From Coriaria nepalensis (taxonomy: Eukaryota > Streptophyta > Magnoliopsida > Cucurbitales > Coriariaceae): a DNA stretch of 64,000 nt. The notes beneath the pieces were generated by a model. That model had not been told where the DNA came from and did no database searches. It saw only the letters and a program-made list of their open reading frames with translations. Made by a program: the position numbers and the translations under genes. Shown here in pieces: positions 1 through 10,560 of this stretch. Positions within the stretch are counted from its first letter, which is position 1, and each line of letters begins with the position of its first letter. Location of the stretch: contig CP114486.1 of the NCBI GenBank assembly GCA_027186245.1, forward strand, positions 11,050,501-11,114,500, in the 5' to 3' direction.

Positions 1-150
1 CGTGTTTAGCGTTTTCTTTGTGCCTTCTTTATTTGATCCTATTTGTTGATCGTCATTGCAATACATGTTTTTAGATTTGAAATGGTAAATCTAGAAATTA
101 GGTTTATGATATTTGATTGAGTATAAAGAATTGAATCGGTATAAATTCCA
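1..150 (+). mobile_element. Partial 5' LTR of outer copia retrotransposon
   Basis: This stretch matches the 3' part of the LTR at 3932-4365: the same order of words is seen around 'ttgcaatacatgtt' and 'aaatctagaaattaggttt', and both copies run into 'ataaattcc'. It is therefore the 3' end of the left LTR, with the rest lying before the window start. A tRNA primer site follows directly, which fixes the orientation as +. Confidence 0.75.
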
Positions 151-155
151 AATAG

Positions 156-168
156 TAGTATGAGAGCC
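156..168 (+). other. Primer-binding site (tRNA-iMet type) of outer copia
   Basis: The 13 bases tagtatgagagcc differ at two places from tggtatcagagcc, the usual plant copia primer site complementary to the 3' end of initiator tRNA-Met. It sits a few bases after the LTR end, as expected. The mismatches suggest decay. Confidence 0.7.
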
Positions 169-484
169 AAGTTTAAGAGCCTTTAAATTATTTTCTAAAA
201 TCCTTTGTATGATTTGCCTTGATTGCTTGAACCTGTCTGTACTGATCTATGACCTAATGTTAAAATCTTGTTATGTGCTTTCTTAAATTGAGATTCTGAA
301 AAAGTGTTTCCTGATCTGTAATTTGGTTCTTAAATCTTGTCTTATTAAAAGGATTTGGTTTGGAATTATTGTTTTTGTTTTGGTGTTTCTTTTGTAAACA
401 CAGTCCAATCGATGTCTTGAACATATTGCATTGGTTCTTTGCTTGGTTTCTGTTGTTTCTGTTTAATTTTGTTTAAACAAATTA

Positions 485-1243
485 ACGTGAACCGAGAGAG
501 ACAGATGACTATAACACACCTAGCTATATTGTCTCATAATAAAATATCGATTGCACTGGATGAGGATACAAAGAAATGGATTGCAACCCAACTTTCAAAA
601 AGGCAGACATAAACCAAGAAGCCTATAATCTCTCATACTCAATCTCTCAGAAAATGTTATGAGAAAGGTGGATGGAGAGGAAACAACTGTATCTCTCTAA
701 GGTAACCTACTGTCCACTAATGTTGTACAATTTTCCTCTGATTTAGCTTTCATAAAAGGTTTATTATTTTTTTAAAAAATAGATAATTCAGAGAATTTAA
801 ATGATAACTTAGATGAATTTTGAAATAAGTATTACCCCTTAAAATTACTTATCAAGCTATAGATGACACATCTGAGGCGATAAACTTACTACAATCTTTG
901 AGTGATAAGTATATTCTAGCGAAAACTTTTTTTTAAGTATTCAAGAACTTACCTAGAGTAGAATTAGTCATAGTTGGACTAAAAGTTATGGGACTTGAAT
1001 TGGCTGCATCTAAAAGAAATAACACTAACTTGTTTATGAAAAGCAAAGTAGATAAGAAAAACAACTCAACCAACCAAAATAAGAAGTTTGGTTAGAAAAA
1101 GACATTTGATAAGAAAATAAATAAAGAGGAGTCTTGAAAATGTTATTTTTGTAATAAACCTGGACACTTAGAAAGGATTGCTATGCTTTCAATTCTAAGA
1201 AATAGAACTAACCAAATCTTGAAGGAAACTTAGTAGAAGATTG
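485..1243 (+). pseudogene. Decayed gag of outer copia element
   Basis: Short gag-like pieces lie in shifting frames. The clearest is a CCHC zinc knuckle at 1138-1190 that reads KCYFCNKPGHLER before a one-base deletion destroys the frame of the final Cys. Stops occur before and after it, including a TGA just before the knuckle. The gag stretch ends at 1243, where an oppositely oriented LTR begins. Protease, integrase and most of the reverse transcriptase of this element are missing; its RNase H end reappears near 3463. Confidence 0.7.
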
Positions 1244-2519
1244 TGTTAGGAGATGTAGGCATGTAAATAAAAGATAATCGCAGCGGAAGTATTATTTAAA
1301 ATTTTATTCAGATCACATCCTAGTATGCATTATTTCTAACAATATCGATCATACAATAATTATATCTTATCGTAATCTCATCAATATTAAAATCAAGATT
1401 GGGTTAAAAGGAATACATTTCTTCTTGAATAATTTGATACATAACTCTTTTTTGATGAGATGGGAGGCACCCACGTGTTCACCCTCTTACATTGGTCCAC
1501 ATAATTTGTTTCGCACAGTTAAGTTTCTACTTAAAGTTTCAATTGATGAAACAATAAGTTCGGGAAAATAGAAAGAAAAAGACTTTGTTTTCTTTCTATG
1601 AATTTCGGCCAAGAAAGGAGTTGTGAGGCTTGTAAAATTCGGCCAACCTTGGGTGTTATTTATAAGGCACCATTAGGTATAAAATTTCTTTTTCACATTA
1701 AGTTTCCTTATCACTTAAACTTTCAATCACATTAGAATAATTAAATGGGTCCAAGCTCATTTATGATGGACATCCACTATATGGGTCACATTTATATATA
1801 TTCTAATCAATTTTTTGATTAATTTAGCCCTATAAATTCCAATTAATGATCTGACCTATTAACTCTTTAATGTCTGATTATTAATTCGAACATTTAGGAC
1901 ACTTTCATAATCAAATTAAAGTTCTTATATAATTTAGTAATTTTTAATTAAATTAATGTCACACTTAGTTGTGCTAGCAGAGATGCATGAAATTAAATTA
2001 ACAAATTAATAATTACAATTTTGTTCTTATAGTCAAATTGTAAGTCAAATTATCTTTACCCCTAAAATGGTTTTAGTCAGTTTTTTCCTATTCTCTGATA
2101 AAATTTTAACTGAGTTACTACAAACTTTAAGGATGTGACTAATTATGTACATCAAGCCTACGGGAGGATTTCATACACTTTATGATTTTATTTAATTTTA
2201 AATTAAACAGTTAACTTAATCATCTCATGATTGAATAACTTTATACTTCCAAGTCAAGATTGACTCTTAGCAAATTGTCAAAACTATATGGGAGATGAGA
2301 AGTACCATCTTCCAAAAAAACCTGTTGTGACTATACTAAGCTTACAATAACAATCTTTCCATCTAACCAATATTTTAATTTGTCCTAGCGAATGATTTGA
2401 CTGTTAAACTCTAATAGACAAATCATAAAGACCATTATATATTTATTGAACATTGACAATGAATTTATAGAAACACTTTTCATACTATACCTCTCTGTAC
2501 AAATTCTTTGTTCAATAAA
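1244..2519 (-). mobile_element. Truncated long LTR of inner copia element (copy A)
   Basis: On the - strand this LTR ends with TCCTAACA at 1251-1244. It can be aligned along its length with the copies at 23889-25534 and 25656-27800: shared blocks include 'catcaatattaaaatcaagat', 'aatttcggccaag' and a tract ending 'tttgttcaataaa'. The match stops at about 2519, so the 5' part of the LTR (about 290 bp compared with copy B) is absent and the LTR joins integrase-like coding sequence directly. This is a deletion junction, not a normal polypurine/LTR border. Confidence 0.75.
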
Positions 2520-3476
2520 GTATATTCACCACCTCGATCTGATTGAAATATCTTTCTATAGTCCTTGAATTTCTCAAATGATTTAAATGCTTCATAAGAT
2601 AAATATGACCGAGTCGAGAGAGATCATTAGTGAATGTGATGAAGTAGGAAAAAACACCTCTAGCAGGAGTTGCCATATGCTCACATACATTGGTATATAC
2701 TAATCCTAACAACTCAATTTGTCTCTCTCCAGTTCCACGAAAAGGAGATTTGATCATTTTGCCTAATAGACAAGATTCATAAGTTAGCATTGATTCCAAA
2801 TCAAATGGATCTAAGTATCCATCTTTATACAACTTTCGAATCTTGATTTCATTGACATGACCTAATTGACAATGTCATATATATGGTTGATTCACCTCAA
2901 ACTTTCTTTTCTTGACCTGTTCAATATTGAGCAAGTTTCATTTTTCAAATTTAAGATATACACACCATTATTACAAATAAAGTTTACTACCTTGGATGAC
3001 CACTCATTTTAAGGAACCAATTTCATAAAATAAACCATCCATATGAAAACTTAAAATATTATCCTTGATAGAAATGAAAAACCCTTTCATCAAGTCTAGA
3101 AACAAATACAATCTTTCGAGTTAAAAATGTGCATAATAACAATGTCTTAAATCCAAAACTAAGCATGAGGTAAAACTAAACTATAAGTGTCTACAGCTAA
3201 AACAACAACTCTTACTCTACTTCTAGTTCGTAGGTCCACTTTACATTTCTCTAGAATCCGCATACTTCTTAGATTATGCACATTATTACAAATGTGAGAA
3301 CTACAACCGATTTCTAATACCCAAGTAGATAAATTATTACAAGAAAATTTAACCTCAAACATGAACATACATGAAGCTATATCACCATGGTTTTTCAGAG
3401 TTACAAGATAGACCTTGCAATTCCGCTTCCAATGTCCAGTTTCTCCATAGTGAACTGTATAAGTTGGAAATCTCAA
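2512..3476 (-). pseudogene. Inner copia polyprotein fragments (CCHC knuckle, protease, integrase)
   Basis: Read on the - strand, 3476-3159 gives a knuckle-like ETGHWKRNCK followed by a protease region, WVLEIGCSSHIC. Copia proteases normally have WVLDTGCSSHI, so the catalytic DTG has become EIG. Further on, 2880-2512 gives the HHCC zinc region (LGHVNEIKIRKL ... ESCLLGKM, first Cys replaced by Tyr) and the start of the integrase core, GLVYTNVCEHM, where the usual catalytic Asp (HTDVCGPM) is Asn. Reverse transcriptase and RNase H are missing. The element sits inside the outer copia and is clearly dead. Confidence 0.8.
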
Positions 3477-3830
3477 CTGTAACCTCTTGTTGCTTTGTCT
3501 TCAACTGAAACAGAGTATGTAGCTTTGACTGATGCCCTTAAAGAGGCTGTTTGGTTACATGAATCTTGAGGGAAATTGATATGCTCAAAGAATGTTTCAT
3601 TGTCTATTCCGATAGCCAGAGTATGACACATTTAAGTAAAAATCTAGCTTACCATGAATGTATTAAGCATGAAGATGTAAAGTACCATTTGTGAGGGATC
3701 TTATTGCTACTAGGTCTATGAATGTTTCTAAGATTCCTACTGAAAAAAATCCAACAGATATGGGCACAAAGATCATTACTATCAATAAGTTTAATAACGA
3801 TTTAGACTTGTTGCATCTTGAGTAAGCTTG
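3463..3830 (+). pseudogene. RNase H end of outer copia polyprotein
   Basis: The + strand resumes the outer element: SWKSQL, a stop, then PLVALSSTETEYVALTDAL and KEAVWLHES, a standard copia RT/RNase H junction. After stops and shifts come VYSDSQSMTHLSKN, IKHEDVKYH and VSKIPTEKNPTDMGTK, the usual C-terminal words of a copia pol, with 'DLLHLE' and a stop at about 3825. At least three in-frame stops make it non-functional. The junction with the inner element lies near 3455-3463. Confidence 0.85.
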
Positions 3831-3931
3831 CTTCACTCAAGTTTGAACTATGAGGGGTGAACCATTTGTGGAAACTTATTTGCACTGTGATTGCAGTATG
3901 ACTACGTTAAATTGTGCCTCAAGATAGAGTT

Positions 3932-4365
3932 TGTTAGATAATTTGAAGATATAGCCAAGTTTTATAAACTAGCTAGCCGAGTCTCATTGGGTTAATAACC
4001 CGGATTACCGCATCCTTTATCGAGCCACGATTTTAGCCCAAGAGTATATATAGCATCTTAACCTATTTAGGGTTAGACAATTACTTATTTTCTCTCCTGG
4101 TTCTAGAGCTGGACGATTTACGATCTCTCCCTCTCTCTCTCTCTCGTGTTTAGGATTTTCTGGTTTCATGCTTGGTGTGTGAATTCACTCTGATCTTTGT
4201 ACCCGATTTTGGAAAAATCTTAGTGCCTTCTTTATTTATTCCTATTTGTTGATCATCTTTGCAATACATGTTCTTAAATTTGAAATTGTAAATCTAGAAA
4301 TTAGGTTTATGAGATTTGACTAGTAGAAAGAATTGAATTGTTAAATATATTATATAAATTCCTCA
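3932..4365 (+). mobile_element. 3' LTR of outer copia element
   Basis: It begins TGTTAGATAATTTG straight after a purine-rich aagatagag tract and ends near 4365 at ...cctca, about 434 bp. Inside are a TATA-like 'gtatatatag' near 4041, a (CT)n run at 4128-4144, and a 3' half that matches bases 1-150. A TA-dinucleotide run follows at 4366-4387. Confidence 0.75.
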
Positions 4366-5220
4366 CAATATATATATATATATATATTTCACATGAAATA
4401 TTTAATTCTCAAGAGAATTTTGATTGAGTAATCGGAATATTAAATTGGCCAGTCAAGCCTGGGAATATATAAAGGTGGTAATGTCATATGATCAGAAGAT
4501 AAATATGAGATTTAGAAATGCTGACTAATAGATAGGACGACAAAGCAATCGCTCTCAACATGAAAATGAGGGGATAATATGATACTCTGTAATTAGAGTT
4601 TATTTTTTTATTTATTTTTAAAAGAAATTCTGAAATAATACTTTTTCACCCATTGTTGTTTTAAAATTACGACACAATTATATGTTGATCCCCAATTTAT
4701 AATTTTATTTTATTCTCTTTTCCCCCTTAAACTATTTATTTTATTGTTTTCTACCCCGACCACACCTTGACTGTCAAATTTCCCTCTCAAAAAGTTTGAT
4801 CCCATTTTTTTTTAGAACCCACTTGAATCGATCGACCTCTTTGGTATTAGAAAAAAGAAAAATAAATAATAAAATTAAAAAAAAAATTGCAGGTAAGTTT
4901 GAAAACCAAAAAGAAGTTAAAACTTACGGATGAAGTTGATCACACAATATTGAATTTTCTGCTACAGAAGTTACACTTCTGGTTTGGAAATCCGTACAGT
5001 TCATGACAAACCTTGATCAATTTACTTAAAAGACCAAAAGTCAGAGACAAATCTTGATCAATGATACCGACATGATTCTTTTTTCTCTTTTACTGATTTT
5101 GGTAAACGGTATATGTTAACTGTCTGCTACATACACGACACCCGGTGAAATATATATAAGAAAAGTCAAAAATAACTTTTATTTGAATGGTGTAAAAGTT
5201 TTTTACTTTTTGGTGCAAAT

Positions 5221-5283
<63 letters not shown>

Positions 5284-7019
5284 TTTTCTAATGTGAGTTT
5301 GTCAGTTCTCTAATGTCAACACAATGTAGCTTTTTTTCAAACCCCAACATAAAAATAAAATAAAAAAAAATAAACAAGGAATGGTCAAATGTTAGCAACT
5401 TTTATAAACATAAGCAAACTAATAAGTTGTATGAGATAAGAATTCGATTCCTTTGTCGTCACCTGACACACAGTCACACACACTATATAATATATGAGAT
5501 ACCCATTTTATATATTTATATAATATTATGCTTCCATTTTGTCTTTTGTCAAAAAAAGTTGTTAAACAAAGCTTATGTGATTTACAACATGATTTGTGGA
5601 GGTGTTTTCACTGGTTTACATTAAGATTATTATTGTTGGGTTTATTTGTTAAACAGTCAAAAAACTTTGATGTTAATTTTAAAAGTATGTTAGCTTAGAG
5701 AGGTTACTCATGATTAACCAATGTACCAATTTTCTAATATGCAAGATCATAGATGTGTGTGTTAACTTATAATAAAAGCCAAGCTGTGATCTTTGATCTT
5801 CAATCTTCACAAGTATAATTGATCTATCATAAACGTCTATCCAATATTAGTTTGTTAAAATTCTAATCCAAGTGTTAATTTTACAGTTTTCTATTAATAA
5901 AACCATAATCAACTTTCAGCACAATATATATAGTAAAAAAAGAGATGAATTTGTCTATATTTGCAGACTCAACTTCAAAAGGGAGAAGTCTTAAAACTAA
6001 TTATCAAAAAATAAAAGGAAAAAGGAAGTCTTATTTATAGGTTCGATTAGAGAGTTAATGTAATGTGTATACAATTCAGACCTCAAAATCAAATTTCTGC
6101 AATAATTAATGGTGAAGCTTTCTCTTCTTGTTTGTATTTGACAATCTAAACTGCAAGAAATAAGCAATTGGAGACGGCATATTTACTTTTTACTCAAAAA
6201 TATACTGAAATGAAATGAAAAAAATTACAACACGGAAAATCTCTTTACACAAGTTGATCATCAAAATATGTAATATAAACGTTTATGCATGTAAAATGTA
6301 TTATCTATGCACATCAACTAATCTTAATTTAATTCTTAAACTAAAATTTCTAGTATGAATCATGTATTATTTTTGTAGTATGACAGATAAAATTATATTA
6401 TTTAAAAAATCAAAATAAGAAATATAATATGTAATTTTATTTATTAAATTATAATAATAATATATAAATTATATTCATGCACATAAATTATAAGAATTTT
6501 TCAACTTTTGATATGAAAAATTATCTTGGGAAAATGAAAGACATTGTACGGCACATATTCATTCTAAAAGCAATCTAATTACTGATTCGTTACTAAATTC
6601 TGCAAACATTAAAGCTTTTTCTTTTTCTTTTCTGGATTATCAAATCAAAAAATAGTTTCATAATCAAGTTCTTGCGTAACAAACCTCGGTCCCTTTATAA
6701 TACATTGGACAAAAATAGTTTCTGAAAAGTTAATAAAGCAACTACTATATATAGATTGATGAATCCGAAGCAGTGAAAAGAACGACCAATTCCCTACTGT
6801 ATCAACTTTTCAGAAACCCTTTTAGCATGAATTAATTGAAGCACGGCAAGCAAATCCCATCAAATAGTCTCTATCGTTAGAGATAAACGACAAAAATCAT
6901 ACGCCACGAAAGAGAGAGGGGGAGAGAGAGAGAGAGGGAGAGGGAGGAACGTACCTTGAATGAAAAATGGTAAACCAAAAGGGCGGAAAGGTACAGCTAG
7001 CCGCGTAAGAAAAAAGGCA
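4366..7019. other. AT-rich intergenic region with a long A/TA/T palindrome
   Basis: No coding exon could be supported. The main feature is a simple-sequence block at 5221-5287: 15 A, about 15 TA repeats, then 22 T, which is its own inverted repeat. A GA run lies at 6917-6945. The small open frames here show no family resemblance or splice context. The 3' UTR of the LBD gene probably occupies the last few hundred bases. Confidence 0.6.
5221..5287. repeat. A15-(TA)15-T22 palindromic microsatellite
   Basis: A run of A, a TA run and a run of T follow one another without interruption, so the whole 67 bp can fold on itself. Length is likely variable between individuals and may be imprecise in the assembly. 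Confidence 0.9.
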
Positions 7020-8051
7020 TCAAGAAGAGAGACCCACTGTCCTGTCCTCCTCCTCCTCTTCCGTCTTCTCTTGTCGCCGCCGTTGCTGCAGCAATTGCTC
7101 AGTCTGCAACGCCGGTTCTCCTTGTCCTTGACGATCATGTCCTCCCACCAAAAGCTGTGTCCGTAGCTGAAGATGATGATGAATGTGAGGGTTTGGATCC
7201 CTCTGCTCTACTTGTATTTGATAACGGTTGTTATTATCATCGACATAACCACCCAATACCAAGGCCGAAGGCGACGCTACTAACCCAGATGAACAACTGT
7301 TTATCTGATTCAAAAACCCACCAGCAGTAGTAACCGATCCAGTACTGGCTTGATTATTAAACGCGTCATTTAGCCTCATTAACTGATGATCCTGTAATTG
7401 CGGCTGCAGATTCCTCATGTGCACCCCCGCTTCATGTTTCGGCTCAAATCCACTAAATATCTGCTGCTCCTGTTGTTGCCTATGGTGATCTCTAGTAACC
7501 CCAAATTGTTGAGACTCGAAAATCTGCTCCTGCTGCTGCTGAGCCTGATCAATAAACCTCAACTGTCCACTGTGTGAGCCTGGGCCAGGGCCCAGTGCCA
7601 GGCCGCCCATGGGAGTAGGACTGTACATGCTATAGGGCAAAACTGAAGAACAAGACGGAATATTATTCATACCCGAGAGTGACTGAGAAGGCAATATCGG
7701 AATCATAGCTTGTTGCCCGATATAAGCGGAGAGTTCGTGCCTAGCGTTATAGAGCTCGTTCTGCATCTGCTTGAGTGTTTGTTGAAGGATCGAGATGAGT
7801 CCTACACAGCCATAGACTGGGTCTCTAAGACGAGCTTCAGCCTCATAGGCTAGAGAGTTTACTGCATCTTCTCGTTGAGGTTGAGCGAGCTCGTTCAGAA
7901 GCTTAGCCACGTTACTCGCTCCAAACACCTTGTGGACGTTAGCGAATTTCTGAGGCTGGTCAGGTGGGAAGTAGGGTGCGAACACGCACTCTGGCGTGCA
8001 CTTGCGGCGAAGAAACTTGCACGCCGCACATGGCGAATTTGACGATGACAT
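7020..8051 (-). CDS. LBD36: LOB-domain transcription factor, LBD36/ASL1-like
   Basis: Intronless coding sequence of 343 aa. Residues about 7-108 are a class I LOB domain: the zinc-binding C block CAACKFLRRKCTPEC (CX2CX6CX3C), the GAS block with FAPYFPPDQPQKFANVHKVF and FGASNVAKLLNEL, and the Leu-zipper-like coil VYGCVGLISILQQTLKQM. The words after the domain (GQQAMIPILP, QQQEQIFESQQFGVTRD, a Gln/His-rich tail and an acidic end) match Arabidopsis LBD36/ASL1 rather than AS2. This family acts in the nucleus in leaf and flower patterning. I chose the ATG at 8051 because it is the first after the splice acceptor at 8109 and gives the family's usual MSSSNSPC start. The Gln-rich C-terminal half may be an activation region. 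Orthology is inferred from remembered family sequence, not from a search. Confidence 0.9.
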   Translation of the reverse strand: MSSSNSPCAACKFLRRKCTPECVFAPYFPPDQPQKFANVHKVFGASNVAKLLNELAQPQREDAVNSLAYEAEARLRDPVYGCVGLISILQQTLKQMQNELYNARHELSAYIGQQAMIPILPSQSLSGMNNIPSCSSVLPYSMYSPTPMGGLALGPGPGSHSGQLRFIDQAQQQQEQIFESQQFGVTRDHHRQQQEQQIFSGFEPKHEAGVHMRNLQPQLQDHQLMRLNDAFNNQASTGSVTTAGGFLNQINSCSSGLVASPSALVLGGYVDDNNNRYQIQVEQRDPNPHIHHHLQLRTQLLVGGHDRQGQGEPALQTEQLLQQRRRQEKTEEEEEDRTVGLSS

Positions 8052-9195
8052 CTCGTAATCGTCTCCCCCTTTTTTTTCCTTTTCTTTCGATTTTTGTAGC
8101 TCAACGAGCTGCAATTGAAAGAGTGCACATAATTACTTGAAGATGATTTTATGGAAATGATGGATTGACTTTACGGATATCTAGAGAGAGAGGGAGAGAG
8201 AAGATATTGGAATGACGAAACACGGAAATAAATGGTGCATGGTGATTCGAGGAAAAAAAAAAATATATATATATATATAGAAAAGAAAGTTGAGAAGGAA
8301 GGGGTCATGATTTCCGACTTTAAAGCCGACATGATTACTACGGCCAGTTGTACTTGTAATCAGCCATACTCGAAAGCTTGTATATAAGGAAAAATTAATT
8401 ATAAATGGAAAGAAATTAAAAAATAATAATAATAATCTGTAAATATTAACAAAAAAAAGTAAAAATTGCCTTTAAGATTTATATCGATATTGTCTACTTT
8501 TTTACAGAATAATTTTGGATCTGCTGATTAGGAGAAATAAGAGTTAAGAAGAAGCTCGTATCGGTTATCAATCGACCTCTCTTCTCTATTAACTTCGCGG
8601 TTAAGAAAAGCAACGAAATCTTCCTTGATCCGCCAATCACAGAAAAGATAGATAATAAATTTCCGTGAACCAAATCAGAGAATGATCTTCTTCTCGCAAT
8701 CGACGAGATCATTTCCATATGTACGATCGAAGACGACGCTTCTCTCTCAAACTTGAAGATTAATAATTAACCATAGTTTAGTAGCGGTTAACGAGAAGAA
8801 AAAAATAATAATAATACAAAAACGTCTTGAAAGATGGAAAAGCTTACCTCAATTTTGATTATACCTTAAAATTACAGTCTCCTTCTTGCTCATCCTTTCG
8901 ATAGCTACAGAATCCAGGTAGAACCTGCTACTTAAAACATCACGCGAATAGAACGAGCTCTTCTTATAGGAAGGAAAAAAATCAACCGTCGGTGTTTCAC
9001 TCTGAGGTTACCGGAGATGACGTGCGTAACAATGGCGTCGTCGACCAGATAATACGTGCTAGAGAGAGAAATAGAGAGATGTTAGGGTTTGAGTGCTAGA
9101 GCGCGTTCGATCCGATCTTTAAGTTTCAGAATCCCAACAGAAGGAAGAGAAGAAGAAAATGTGAAAAGGGAATTTTAAGGAGGAAGAGAGAGAGA
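8052..9195 (-). other. 5' UTR and 5'-UTR intron of the LBD36-like gene
   Basis: On the - strand a splice donor GAG|GTAAGC lies at about 8846 and an acceptor TTGCAG|CTCG at 8109, giving a leader intron of about 740 bp that ends 58 bases before the start codon. The first leader exon would run from about 9195 to 8847 and carries CT-rich tracts (seen as GA runs on +). Leader introns are common in this family. No transcript evidence is available. Confidence 0.55.
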
Positions 9196-9217
9196 GATCC
9201 GAGTACGACATGTTCTG

Positions 9218-9227
9218 TATATAAATA
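9218..9227 (-). promoter_or_regulatory. Probable TATA box of the LBD36-like gene
   Basis: On the - strand this reads TATTTATATA, about 25-30 bases before the CT-rich start of the presumed leader exon. Position and composition fit a plant TATA box, but the transcription start is inferred. Confidence 0.45.
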
Positions 9228-9478
9228 TGTCTTTTCATTTACAGCCGTTGAGATTTAAGAGAGGAATACAAGCCGTAGGATTGACATAACAACAAAGGAA
9301 CCTCATTCTGAGAAGAATTCAATGCGTCTGACTTACCTCTTTGTCCCTGTAATGTCTGTACCTAATGTCCAAATTACCCTTCCTTTGGATGGTTTCTTCG
9401 ATCTCATCCGGTTCAAGAAGTGCTCAAGAAGTGCTGGAACAGAAAAAGGAAATTTATTGAAAATAAATATTATTGTTT

Positions 9479-9507
9479 TTATTTTATTTTATTTTATTTT
9501 ATTTTTA
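9479..9507 (+). repeat. (ATTTT)n microsatellite
   Basis: About five tandem ATTTT units upstream of the LBD gene. Confidence 0.8.
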
Positions 9508-9825
9508 TTTTTTCCTTTTTTAAGTCCATCGACAATAATTTGGAGGAATTTGAGATTCTAATATTTCATTTTCTTAAATAAATAAATATATATTATTTAA
9601 AATTATTAAATATTAAATAAAATATTTAAAAATTTTAATTAAAGTAAGATAAATAAAGAAATAAATTTTAATTAAATAATATTAAAATAATTTTTATAAT
9701 TTGAAAATCTTTATTTAAAATTTAATAATTTAAATAAAATAAAATAAACTTATTTAATAAAATAAAAAATTAATCATAATTCCTCATTTAGACTTACTAA
9801 TTAGCATAAGAATTGACAGCCGTCC

Positions 9826-9862
9826 GTCTGGCTGGCTGCCTGCCTGCCTGCCTGCCTGCCTG
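9826..9862 (+). repeat. CTGG/CTGC tetranucleotide microsatellite
   Basis: About eight tetranucleotide units, changing from ctgg to ctgc: ggctggctgcctgcctgcc and onward. The GC-rich repeat stands out in AT-rich surroundings and opens the island at 9826-10560. Confidence 0.85.
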
Positions 9863-9989
9863 GAGGGTATATTCGTAAAATCGTAGAGATCTCAATGAAC
9901 CACTCCCTAGACTTCGTTTCTCGTTTCTCAAGGCTAATCAATAATACTCTTTTTTTGTTTTTTTTTTATTTAACTTCAACCTTACTGTT

Positions 9990-10560
9990 TTTCAGATTTC
10001 AGCGCGCGCTCCATTTTCGAGGCAAAAGGAAGAAGAAAGATAAAGAAATAGGCGGTGGGGATTGGGGAAGAGAAAGGAAGGGAAGGTGACCTGCGCACGC
10101 TCGTTTCGTTAACATTTCTCCTTTCTCTCTGACGTGACTGAACCTTGAAATTCTGACTCCGACGGCATTAATACGATAGTTTCTCAGATCCGGCCGCCAT
10201 TTTCTGATTGACATAAGAAGCACCTGCATTTCGTTTCACTGTTTCCAGATCGAACTGTCCAATCGGTTTCTAAAGGTGTTTTCAAAATCAGATAATCTTC
10301 TTCGCTGTGAGTATAATTCTGTTTGGTTTGATTGATCAGTTTATCATTTCTGGTCAGGCACCATTATTATTGATTCATAGTTTAAACGAGAGAGAGGTGG
10401 GGCCCAGAAATTGGAACGTGGGCCATGTGGCCCAGACTCCAGGGAGGGGGACAAAACGGACGAAAAGTGCTGAGATCGATCTCTGGCTCAGAGCCGCTGG
10501 ATCAGGCCAGGCCCACTGTGTTCGCTCACTGTGAATTGTGCAGTATGATCTACTTCTTGC
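9990..10560 (+). promoter_or_regulatory. GC-richer promoter/leader-like island without an assigned gene
   Basis: The base composition rises clearly above the flanks. The stretch 9999-10310 looks like a plant 5' leader (purine-rich, then TC-rich) and has a plausible splice donor at ttcgctgt|gagtat-like sequence near 10305. Between 10398 and 10520 there are four GGCCCA/TGGGCC words (ggggcccag, gtgggccatg, tggcccag, aggcccac), the site II motif bound by TCP factors in many housekeeping promoters. No open frame of convincing family lies within 2 kb on either strand, so it may be the promoter of a lost or non-coding gene. Confidence 0.4.

Noticed and set aside
6860..7138. 92-codon open frame on the - strand overlapping the end of the LBD gene
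   Set aside because: It overlaps the LBD36 coding end in another frame and runs into CT-rich 3' UTR; no family resemblance.
8494..8718. 74-codon open frame on the - strand
   Set aside because: It lies inside the inferred 5'-UTR intron of the LBD gene and has no recognisable motif.
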